From: Eggerthellales bacterium UBA948
GTDB lineage: Bacteria > Actinomycetota > Coriobacteriia > Coriobacteriales > UBA8131
DNA: 5,116 nt
NCBI GenBank assembly: GCA_002293265.1
Contig: DBCW01000113.1
Coordinates: forward strand, 1 to 5,116
Direction: 5' to 3'
Shown: positions 1 through 5,116 of the stretch, one piece after another
Layout of the letters: each line of letters opens with the position of its first letter
Numbering within the stretch: position 1 is the stretch's first letter
The notes under the pieces: model-generated
The model's database searches: none
Told to the model about the DNA's origin: nothing
Seen by the model: the letters and a program-made list of their open reading frames with translations, nothing else
Position numbers and translations under genes: made by a program

Positions 1-11
1 ACAATCCCTCT

Positions 12-37
12 GTCATTCCCGCGAAGGCGGGAATCCA
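12..37. repeat. REP-like palindromic repeat with an 8-bp GC-rich stem
   Basis: ATTCCCGC at 15-22 is perfectly complementary to GCGGGAAT at 27-34, with a GAAG tetraloop. The surrounding GTC and CCA flanks complete a shape resembling the widespread intergenic family TCATTCCCGCGnAnGCGGGAATCCA, found in high copy in many unrelated bacteria. It is strikingly GC-rich against the AT-rich leader. It could be a non-autonomous REP or MITE-type element, or act as a transcription-terminating or mRNA-stabilising hairpin for a gene left of the window. No T-tract follows on the plus strand, so a classical intrinsic terminator is less likely. Only one copy is present here, so the dispersed-repeat reading rests on resemblance to the known family. 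Confidence 0.6.
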
Positions 38-99
38 TTACCGCAGCTACAGAAACTAAATTGCACAGAATTTTAAACACTAAATTATTTGGTGTGCCC

Positions 100-290
100 A
101 CACAAAGTTAAAAAGCATTACAAGCAAATTAAGTAACTCAAAAGAAGCTCAAGCATAGCAACATAGCCAAAAGTTACATGAAACCGCGTAAAAGTGACAC
201 AATTCTCCCATACAGATGTATGAATGGTTAAACTGTAGCCGTGAAAGAGGCATAGAATAAAGTAAAATTACCAGTGATATACACAAAGTT
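100..290. repeat. 10-bp direct repeat ACACAAAGTT at 100-109 and 281-290
   Basis: The identical decamer ACACAAAGTT occurs twice in the gene-free leader, 181 bp apart. The second copy ends 26 bp before the proposed start codon of the surface-protein gene. A matching pair of this length in about 300 bp is uncommon but possible by chance in biased sequence. It could be a pair of regulator half-sites, but nothing else supports that. Confidence 0.25.
228..268 (+). promoter_or_regulatory. Weak candidate promoter for the surface-protein gene
   Basis: TAGAAT at 253-258 and TAAAAT at 263-268 each match five of six positions of the sigma-70 -10 consensus. The best upstream -35-like element is TTAAAC at 228-233, 19 bp before the first box, which is a poor match with long spacing. 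A third option is TATACA at 278-283 preceded by TG at 275-276 (extended -10 form), without a good -35. In AT-rich DNA such matches occur by chance, so this marks where a promoter is most plausible and is not a firm call. Confidence 0.2.
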
Positions 291-316
291 GCATATGGGA
301 TGGATGTGGGGTTCAT

Positions 317-3300
317 ATGGAAGCAAAACTACACTCTGGCAAACAAAATAAGAAAGCGACAATGCGCAGAGTTATTTGCGCACTGCTTGTACTCCTTTTA
401 ATAATAAGTCTTACTCCAGTTGGTGCAATACCGGCTTTTGCAGCTGAGACTCCTGCAAGCATTGTGTTAAAGACTCAAGAGACAGGGGAATTGGTAATTA
501 CTAATAAATGGAAAACTTCTATTGTGGTTTCTCAATCAGAATACCCTGATTATACTGTTGACAGAGGCAGCTCATTAGCAAGAAGCGTATTAGCAGGTCA
601 GATAATAACTGTTAAGGAGTCAAATCCTGGTAAGACGTTTAGGGAGTGGGACTTTAGTAATAGTTTTTTAAGCAATGTTAGCTGCGCAATTACTTCAATG
701 CCAGCGATGTCCTCATTCACAGAAGACAATGCTGGCAGTATTGCGGGGGATTATTTTTTCAATCGTTTTTGTGGTGGTGCTACGTTTGGTTCATATGCCT
801 CAATTACATCTCTTCCATCTGGCTCTTTCAATACATCGAGCATCACAACTACCGGAGTTGGTTTTTTCGGTGAGTTCAATTCATATGGCTCTTTAACATC
901 TCTTCCATCTGGCTCTTTCAATACATCGAGCATCACAACTACCGGAGTTGGTTTTTTCGATGGGTTTAATAAATCTGATGGATACCATGGTCAGCTTTTT
1001 ACACTTCCTTCCGGTTCTTTCCGCATACCGAATATTACTACTGCAGAGGGTGGATTCTTTTATGGGTTCAACTATGGCGGTGCCCTCACATCTCTCCCCG
1101 ATGGTTCGTTTAATACATCCAATATTTCAGATACGGGCGATTTTTATTTTAGTCATTTTAACTATAGCGGTGCCCTCACATCTCTTCCAAACGGTTCATT
1201 TAATACATCTAAAATATCGTCTGTGGGAGATTATTTTTTCTATGGGTTTAATGATAACGGTTGCCTCACCACTCTCCCGACAGGTTCATTCGATACATCC
1301 AAAATAAAGTCAGTAGGAAACTACTTCTTCAGTAGCTTCAATTATCAAAGCTACGTAAAAGGAATTATTTCACTTCCTGCATCATTTAAGTTGCCAGAAG
1401 CTTTAAGCTCAGCAGATTCTAACTACTGCACGAGAATGTTCAGTGGCTCTCTTCTATCAAAAGGAAACCAACAAGTATCGCTCTATTTTGCAAGACCCGC
1501 AGAAAATGTTTTTCTTGGTACGGATATCTCTCCTGCAAGCCCTTATTCTCGGCAAACTGTTTATGTAAACGGCTATACTGAAGGTACAGTATATTGCGTA
1601 ATAACATTAGAGTCGCAAGGTGGAGACGTGGCATATAAGTACAAGCCTTATGTGAAAGGTTCCACCCTTGCAGATTTACCAATACCAACTTCAAGTAATC
1701 ACTCGTTCAGGGGTTGGTGGACACAACCGGGAGGTGGTTTTCAGGCAGATGCAAGTACGATAGTGCAGGGTGACATTACGTACTATGCTCACTGGGAGGC
1801 AGACCCTATTACTTACTGCACTATCACTTTCAATGCACAAGGAGGAAACGTAAACCCAACTTCAAAGGCTTACGAAAGCGGCTTAACATTAGGCACACTT
1901 CCAACCCCAACAAAAACAGGCTACACCTTCAAATCATGGAACTCAAAACCAGATGGCACAGGTACGTTAATTAACTCAACTATGGTAGTTAACAGCGATA
2001 TGACCATCTATGCAATATGGGAAGTAATTAAATCCAACGCTAAAGAAATAACTTCATTTAAGCTAAATGAAGTAACAGGAAAAATCAGTGGTACAAACAT
2101 AACTCTAAGCGTACCTTATGGCACTGCCATTACATCTCTAAAACCAACAGTTACATGCTCTACTAAAGCAACTTATACACCTACAACAGCACAAAACTTT
2201 ACAAGTCCTGTTAAATACACAGTGAGTGCTGAAGACGGTACAACTAAGGTATATACAGTAACTGTTACAAAAGAAAGCCCAAAGAAAGTAAATGTATCTT
2301 TTAACTACAACTACACAGCATCTCCTGCAACTAAGATCATATCTATAGATACAGGAAAAGCAATTGGTGCAAGTATGCCTAAAGACCCAGTGCGCAGTGG
2401 TTATACATTTAAAGGTTGGTGGTCTACTTCTACAAGCGGGGGAGTGCAAGCAACAACTTCAACAATAGTTACATCTAATGCCACCTACTATGCCAGATGG
2501 GCGCCAGTTCCAATCTATTACACCATAACCTTTAACCCACAAGGCGGAAGTGTAAGTCCTGCCTCAATCAAGTTTGAAGCAAATACAACATTTGGAACAC
2601 TACCTATTCCTAAAAAAGCAGGTTACGTATTTGAGTCTTGGAACTCTAAGTCAGACGGCAGCGGTACACCTTATTATTCAGCCACATCGGTAAATGCCAA
2701 TATAGTTGCTTATGCTATATGGAGACTTCCATCAAAAGAAAAAGACATCATTTCATTTAGCCTTAAAGGTAAAAGTGCAACTATTAGTGGAACAAACATC
2801 ACAGTTACACTTCCGCATAACACATCAATTACATCACTAACTCCAAGCATTGCATATTCCGAAAATGCAACAATCACCCCTCAAGGTGCACAAAACTTCA
2901 CAAGTCCTGTTAAATACACAGTGAGTGCTGAAGACGGTACAACTAAGGTATATACCGTAACAGTTAAAGTTGAAGCTGCTCCAATCACTCCACCAAAAGC
3001 AGATACCAAAGTCAAAGTAACAAAAGTAAGCCTTGCTACTACTCCACCTGTATACCTAGTTAAAGGTAAAACCCTAACACTTAAAGCATCAGTACAACCC
3101 TATAACGCTACAAACAAGAAACTGACATTCAAAAGCCTAAGCCCAAAGATAGTAAAGGTAGACAAAAACACCGGCAAGATGAAAGCTTTAAAGACCGGTA
3201 AAGCAAGAATAGTGGTCACGTCAGTAGATGGCAAAAAGAAAGCCGCTTGTACAATAATAGTAGTAGCTAAAACACTAAAGGTAAAAGCACTTAAATCATT

Positions 3301-3517
3301 TAGTCCACTAACTTTAACAGTAGGTAAAACCAAACAGATTAAAGCAAAGGTAACTCCTGCTAAAGCTACAGGAGTAATGCCCGCTTACTCCTCAAGCAAC
3401 AAAAAAGTAGCCACAATAGACAAAGCCGGAGTTATCACTGCTCACAAGAAAGGCACAGCTACCATCACCGTAAAGGCTGGTGGAAAGACCAAGACATTCA
3501 AGGTTATCGTCAGATAA
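317..3517 (+). CDS. Secreted multidomain surface protein with BspA-like repeats, InlB B-repeats and Big2 domains
   Basis: This is probably an adhesin or cell-envelope protein of 1066 residues. A signal peptide is clear: a basic n-region, a hydrophobic core at about 19-33, and an A-F-A cleavage site after residue 42. Residues 43-125 are unclassified. About seven imperfect 30-residue repeats follow (126-363), with consensus LTSLPxGSFNTSxIxxxGxxFFxxFNxxG, resembling BspA-like DUF285 solenoids. Four InlB B-repeats (Listeria-Bacteroides type, Flg_new) lie at about 424-494, 500-569, 657-728 and 733-802, each ending in a Y-A-x-W-type motif. Two DUF5018-like beta-sandwich domains (574-651, 807-884) end in SAEDGTTKVYTVTV. 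Two lysine-rich Big2 Ig-like domains (897-983, 985-1065) finish the chain. No LPxTG, C-terminal membrane helix or S-layer homology domain is visible, so attachment is unexplained. The start is uncertain: ATG at 317 has only a weak GGGG upstream, and ATG at 362 (residue 16) would give a more conventional signal peptide. The family-level role is confident, but the ligand is unknown. Confidence 0.88.
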   Translation: MEAKLHSGKQNKKATMRRVICALLVLLLIISLTPVGAIPAFAAETPASIVLKTQETGELVITNKWKTSIVVSQSEYPDYTVDRGSSLARSVLAGQIITVKESNPGKTFREWDFSNSFLSNVSCAITSMPAMSSFTEDNAGSIAGDYFFNRFCGGATFGSYASITSLPSGSFNTSSITTTGVGFFGEFNSYGSLTSLPSGSFNTSSITTTGVGFFDGFNKSDGYHGQLFTLPSGSFRIPNITTAEGGFFYGFNYGGALTSLPDGSFNTSNISDTGDFYFSHFNYSGALTSLPNGSFNTSKISSVGDYFFYGFNDNGCLTTLPTGSFDTSKIKSVGNYFFSSFNYQSYVKGIISLPASFKLPEALSSADSNYCTRMFSGSLLSKGNQQVSLYFARPAENVFLGTDISPASPYSRQTVYVNGYTEGTVYCVITLESQGGDVAYKYKPYVKGSTLADLPIPTSSNHSFRGWWTQPGGGFQADASTIVQGDITYYAHWEADPITYCTITFNAQGGNVNPTSKAYESGLTLGTLPTPTKTGYTFKSWNSKPDGTGTLINSTMVVNSDMTIYAIWEVIKSNAKEITSFKLNEVTGKISGTNITLSVPYGTAITSLKPTVTCSTKATYTPTTAQNFTSPVKYTVSAEDGTTKVYTVTVTKESPKKVNVSFNYNYTASPATKIISIDTGKAIGASMPKDPVRSGYTFKGWWSTSTSGGVQATTSTIVTSNATYYARWAPVPIYYTITFNPQGGSVSPASIKFEANTTFGTLPIPKKAGYVFESWNSKSDGSGTPYYSATSVNANIVAYAIWRLPSKEKDIISFSLKGKSATISGTNITVTLPHNTSITSLTPSIAYSENATITPQGAQNFTSPVKYTVSAEDGTTKVYTVTVKVEAAPITPPKADTKVKVTKVSLATTPPVYLVKGKTLTLKASVQPYNATNKKLTFKSLSPKIVKVDKNTGKMKALKTGKARIVVTSVDGKKKAACTIIVVAKTLKVKALKSFSPLTLTVGKTKQIKAKVTPAKATGVMPAYSSSNKKVATIDKAGVITAHKKGTATITVKAGGKTKTFKVIVR
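692..1405 (+). repeat. In-frame array of about seven 30-residue (90-bp) repeats
   Basis: Units begin at residues 126, 164, 194, 228, 258, 288 and 318, with a degenerate last copy at 350-363. Four units (164, 258, 288, 318) plus the one at 228 are exactly 30 residues long. The first is 38 and the unit at 194 is 34 because of the insertion KSDGYHG. Conserved positions are the LP pair, G-S-F, (N/D)-T-S, an I three or so residues later, a G, F-F and F-N. The pattern runs parallel to the BspA-like DUF285 repeat (LTSLDLSNFxTSxVTxMxxMF), which suggests a stacked beta-solenoid with aromatic ladders. This is inferred from repeat spacing and hydrophobic positions, not from a structure. Confidence 0.85.
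806..959 (+). repeat. Exact 64-bp tandem direct repeat, 90-bp period
   Basis: Positions 806-869 and 896-959 are identical over 64 bases, bounded by mismatches at 805/895 and 870/960. Even the synonymous positions match, whereas the neighbouring protein repeats of the same array have diverged in codons and residues. A further short match, TTCATATG at 789-796 and 879-886, keeps the same 90-bp offset. This points to a recent unit duplication, or to homogenisation by slippage or recombination. Confidence 0.95.
2201..2256 (+). repeat. 56-bp exact direct repeat, copy 1 (in the first DUF5018-like domain)
   Basis: This 56-bp stretch is identical to 2900-2955, 699 bp (233 codons) downstream and in the same reading frame. 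It encodes the end of the domain, from T629 through S-P-V-K-Y-T-V-S to the start of the V-Y-T-V-T-V strand. It is part of a larger duplicated module made of two InlB B-repeats plus one DUF5018-like domain. The rest of the module is only similar, not identical. Confidence 0.95.
2900..2955 (+). repeat. 56-bp exact direct repeat, copy 2 (in the second DUF5018-like domain)
   Basis: Second copy of the 56-bp sequence at 2201-2256. The bases just outside differ on both sides: C versus T before it, and C versus A after it. The preceding parts of the two domains are only about half identical at protein level, so the perfect patch stands out. Recombination between the copies would remove or add exactly 233 codons without breaking the frame. 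Confidence 0.95.
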
Positions 3518-3613
3518 GCGCATGCAGTTTCTCAAAAGCATAGCCTGTTAGTTTTTCTCGAAAAGCTAAATTGCGTTTACTGCAGCGGTGGAAAAGTGTG
3601 ACGCAAACTAAAG
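3518..3613. other. Short convergent intergenic region
   Basis: These 96 bp separate the stop codons of two convergent genes, the surface protein (plus) and the cytochrome (minus). The only internal structures seen are a weak AT-rich hairpin at 3549-3568 and 6-bp inverted arms TTGCGT (3571-3576) and ACGCAA (3601-3606), separated by 24 bp. No gene is apparent. Confidence 0.6.
3549..3568. terminator. Weak hairpin, possible bidirectional terminator between convergent genes
   Basis: TAGTTTTT pairs with AAAAGCTA (one G-T wobble) around the tetraloop CTCG, giving an 8-bp AT-rich stem. The convergent location is right for a shared terminator. However, the stem has few G-C pairs and neither strand has a clear T-tract after it, so it may not terminate efficiently. 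Confidence 0.25.
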
Positions 3614-4351
3614 TTAGGGGAGCGCTTTTACGTTCTCCCAGCCCACCGGAATCTCACTGTCTGCGTGACAGCTTGAGCAATACATGGTTGATGGGCGATG
3701 TGCCTTGTGACATGTTCCGCAATCAAATTTTTGGTGTTGGGTTACATGCGGGTTGCGCATCAAATCATTTGTTGTCGCCTGCAAATCTTCTCGGGTCTTG
3801 ATAATTTTGCCGTTGTCGCCCAGATGGTGGCAGCTGTCGTTAAGGCAAAATTGATCGGCTTCAAGATCACGTGCCTTGGTGAGATCGGTGAGCGTGCGCT
3901 CCTCGAGTGGAAAGATATAGTCTCCGCTTACCCACTTGACCCCCTCACTAAGCTGTTCTTCGATAGTTGGCACATGACAGTCTAGGCAAGTTTTGCCGTG
4001 CGCTTTATGTGTTACAGACAACATTCCACGGGTGTTGTCTACATTATCTCCCCACTTGTCTGTGCCGTTAGCACCGGGCTCAGAATTGTAGGTCGCAAGA
4101 TACTCGTTCATAGGTGTATGACAGATAGCACCACAAAAACTTGGTTCTTCGTGCCAAACAAATCCGCTTACGCCGGCGGCAAAGACGATCACAGCTACGA
4201 GTGCTAAAACAAACGGCCATTTTCGCCTTTTTCTCTTAGATCTTGTATTCTCATTGTCGTTGTTCGGCTGCTCGCTTTTATCAATATACTCATTTGAGCA
4301 ATCCTGCTCTAATGTGGTATCAAGTCTCTCATTAATATTTCTGTCAGCCAT
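3614..4351 (-). CDS. Membrane-anchored pentaheme cytochrome c, NapC/NrfH-like quinol dehydrogenase
   Basis: Predicted to oxidise membrane quinol and pass electrons to the flavoprotein encoded just upstream. I choose the ATG at 4351 (245 residues) because GGAGG lies 6 bases before it; an in-frame TTG ten codons upstream (4381) has no such support. The N-terminal 36 residues are acidic and polar and probably cytoplasmic. A basic stretch (36-44) precedes one membrane helix (about 45-66), and the rest lies outside the membrane. There are five heme attachment sites: CGAICH at 73-78 (CX3CH, followed by T-P-M with M81 as a possible ligand), CLDCH 122-126, CLNDSCH 169-175 (CX4CH), CGTCH 211-215 and CSSCH 225-229. 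Extra histidines at 67, 115, 118, 176, 202, 206 and 218 could be distal ligands. The HKAHGKTCLDCHVP segment resembles NapC/NirT proteins. It follows the flavoprotein by 36 bp, most likely in one operon. The exact partner and acceptor are inferred. Confidence 0.85.
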   Translation of the reverse strand: MADRNINERLDTTLEQDCSNEYIDKSEQPNNDNENTRSKRKRRKWPFVLALVAVIVFAAGVSGFVWHEEPSFCGAICHTPMNEYLATYNSEPGANGTDKWGDNVDNTRGMLSVTHKAHGKTCLDCHVPTIEEQLSEGVKWVSGDYIFPLEERTLTDLTKARDLEADQFCLNDSCHHLGDNGKIIKTREDLQATTNDLMRNPHVTQHQKFDCGTCHKAHRPSTMYCSSCHADSEIPVGWENVKALP

Positions 4352-4357
4352 GCTAAT

Positions 4358-4362
4358 CCTCC
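4358..4362 (-). promoter_or_regulatory. Shine-Dalgarno site GGAGG deciding the cytochrome start
   Basis: On the minus strand GGAGG is followed by six bases (ATTAGC) and then ATG at 4351. This is near-ideal spacing and supports the internal methionine over the upstream TTG at 4381. The site lies within the 36-bp gap between the flavoprotein stop and the cytochrome start, consistent with independent translation initiation on a shared transcript. Confidence 0.8.
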
Positions 4363-4387
4363 AAATGCTTTGAATAGCCAAGTGCGA

Positions 4388-5116
4388 TTACGCGCTTACT
4401 GCGTGCCTTGCTGCGTAGCGTCCGGATGTATACGACCAATTAAGCCCGCATCCGCCGGACGGATAATCCTCATAGATAAAGCTGCCGCTGCTAACCTCGC
4501 CGATAGCGTATAGATTGGGTAGTGGGTCGCCATTTACATCCAATGCTTGAAAGTTCGTATTTACACGATAGCCACCAAAGCTGCCGTGCGTGCAGACTCC
4601 TAAAGTCAAAACGTAGAACGGAGCTTTGTTTATTAAGGTGAGCAACTGGCTACTTTTGCCATATTGAGTATCGCTACCTGTGGCTACCATGGTGTTGTAC
4701 TCATTAAGTGTTTCTTCGGTTACCGCTCCATCTATACCTAGCTTATTTGCAGCTTCAACAACCGTTTCGCCTTCTGCAAATATGCCCATATCAATGCCAA
4801 GACCAAACTGGTGCCTCAACTTATCGTCAAGGGTTGCAACCATTGATCGATCATAAACTGCATAAAAGTTTTGGTCGGGGAACCGGGCAACCTGATAATA
4901 AAGATCGTGCGTTTGACCACCCTCGTTAGCAAATCGCTTGCCACTTGAATCTACCCAAAGAGCTTTGGTATTGATCAGTTTTGATTGTCCGGCCGAAACA
5001 GCGCAGGCTAAAATGCCATTGGTGCCGCCGTGCCCGATGTAATCGGCACCGATGTCCAGACCCATCAACAGTCCTTCACCTGTGCACCCCAAACCTACCT
5101 CTGTGTAAACGCCACT
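4388..5116 (-). CDS. FAD-dependent reductase flavoprotein, fumarate reductase/flavocytochrome c family (5' end outside window)
   Basis: Only the last 242 residues are present. The frame stays open through the window edge and begins mid-protein, so the TTG at 5092 is not a real start. The family usually runs to about 450-600 residues, so roughly half is missing, including the N-terminal FAD-binding motif and any Tat signal. Visible family features are T-G-E-G near residue 12-15 (end of an FAD-domain segment), a W-V-D-x-x-G-K-R-F-x-N-E block ending at E65, a C-T-H-G-S-F-G-G block with H177 where fumarate reductases have a substrate-binding histidine, and the C-terminal FAD-binding segment L-Y-A-I-G-E-V (202-208) followed by Y-P-S-G-G-C-G-L (218-225) and G-R-Y-A-A-R-H. 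It probably reduces an unsaturated organic acid or similar acceptor outside the membrane, fed by the downstream cytochrome. Arginines typical of fumarate reductase are not seen at the expected places, so the substrate is unassigned. Confidence 0.85.
   Translation of the reverse strand, partial: SGVYTEVGLGCTGEGLLMGLDIGADYIGHGGTNGILACAVSAGQSKLINTKALWVDSSGKRFANEGGQTHDLYYQVARFPDQNFYAVYDRSMVATLDDKLRHQFGLGIDMGIFAEGETVVEAANKLGIDGAVTEETLNEYNTMVATGSDTQYGKSSQLLTLINKAPFYVLTLGVCTHGSFGGYRVNTNFQALDVNGDPLPNLYAIGEVSSGSFIYEDYPSGGCGLNWSYTSGRYAARHAVSA

Larger units (their letters stand above)
1..316. other. Gene-free leader upstream of the surface-protein gene
   Basis: I see no convincing coding region here on either strand. 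The stretch is AT-rich apart from a GC-rich palindrome at 15-34. It contains a small imperfect hairpin at 88-106 (arms TTTG and TGT pairing with ACA and CAAA around GCCC, one bulge), a 10-bp direct repeat at 100-109 and 281-290, and a short repeat of CATAGC at 154-159 and 162-167. Weak sigma-70-like -10 boxes occur at 253-258 and 263-268. The region is long enough to hold the promoter and 5' untranslated region of the downstream gene. No tRNA, riboswitch or known RNA fold was recognised. Confidence 0.6.

Noticed and set aside
675..1307. Overlapping open frames on both strands across the surface-protein repeats (plus 675-896, plus 948-1307, minus 751-936)
   Set aside because: They lie wholly inside the large coding region and their apparent repeats simply mirror the 90-bp nucleotide period. 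No ribosome sites or recognisable protein features support them.
692..1405. A CRISPR array, suggested by the regular 90-bp spacing
   Set aside because: The repeats are in frame, encode a conserved amino-acid pattern within a long coding region, and lack the repeat-spacer structure of CRISPR.
1440..3333. Minus-strand open frames opposite the surface-protein gene (1440-1694, 2138-2449, 3100-3333)
   Set aside because: They are antisense to a gene with clear domain structure, have unnatural composition and match no family I recognise.
3571..3606. Inverted arms TTGCGT and ACGCAA as a terminator
   Set aside because: The arms are only 6 bp with a 24-bp loop and no T-tract, so chance is the simpler explanation.
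4352..4381. TTG at 4381 as the start of the cytochrome, adding ten residues
   Set aside because: The ATG at 4351 has a GGAGG site at ideal spacing; the TTG has no comparable signal and would leave only 6 bp to the upstream stop.
3571..4929. Plus-strand open frames opposite the cytochrome and flavoprotein genes (3571-3801, 3698-3985, 3998-4207, 4708-4929)
   Set aside because: The minus strand carries unmistakable heme motifs and flavoprotein blocks over the same DNA. The plus-strand translations show no family features.
5090..5092. TTG at 5092 as the start of the flavoprotein
   Set aside because: The frame continues open to the window edge and the upstream residues fit the family, so this is an internal leucine codon of a truncated gene.

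Overview
The window has two unrelated parts that converge on a short intergenic gap near 3.5-3.6 kb. The low-GC left part (about 1-3517) has a gene-free leader and one large plus-strand gene for a secreted, repeat-rich surface protein. The more GC-balanced right part (about 3614-5116) lies on the minus strand. It carries the 3' end of a respiratory operon: a flavoprotein reductase cut by the window edge, then a membrane-anchored five-heme cytochrome c.

Organism: an anaerobic, host-associated or gut-type bacterium is likely. The pairing of an FAD-dependent fumarate reductase-like flavoprotein with a small NapC/NrfH-like cytochrome carrying a CX3CH-HTPM first heme site is typical of Coriobacteriia (Eggerthellaceae and relatives), which use many such pairs to respire organic acceptors. 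The surface protein, with BspA-like repeats, InlB B-repeats and Big2 domains, also suits this group or gut Firmicutes. The GC content is low for typical Eggerthellaceae, so the assignment is an inference from gene content.

Layout: 1-316 holds a REP-like GC-rich palindrome at 15-34 and an AT-rich leader with weak promoter candidates. 317-3517 encodes a 1066-residue exported protein. In order it has a signal peptide, an unclassified N-terminal region, about seven 30-residue solenoid-type repeats, two InlB B-repeats, a DUF5018-like domain, two more InlB B-repeats, a second DUF5018-like domain and two lysine-rich Big2 domains. No sortase signal or C-terminal membrane anchor is visible. 3518-3613 is the convergent gap, with one weak hairpin. 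3614-4351 (minus) is the pentaheme cytochrome and 4388-5116 (minus) is the C-terminal half of the flavoprotein.

Working model: the cytochrome takes electrons from the membrane quinol pool and passes them to the extracytoplasmic flavoprotein, which reduces an organic acceptor. The flavoprotein keeps the family fold and an active-site-type histidine, but appears to lack the arginines that define fumarate reductase, so its acceptor is probably another molecule. Nothing in the sequence links the surface protein functionally to the reductase operon. The most interesting points are the recent repeat expansion in the surface protein, an apparently homogenised 56-bp patch between its two modules, the unusual heme motifs, and the unassigned substrate of the flavoprotein.
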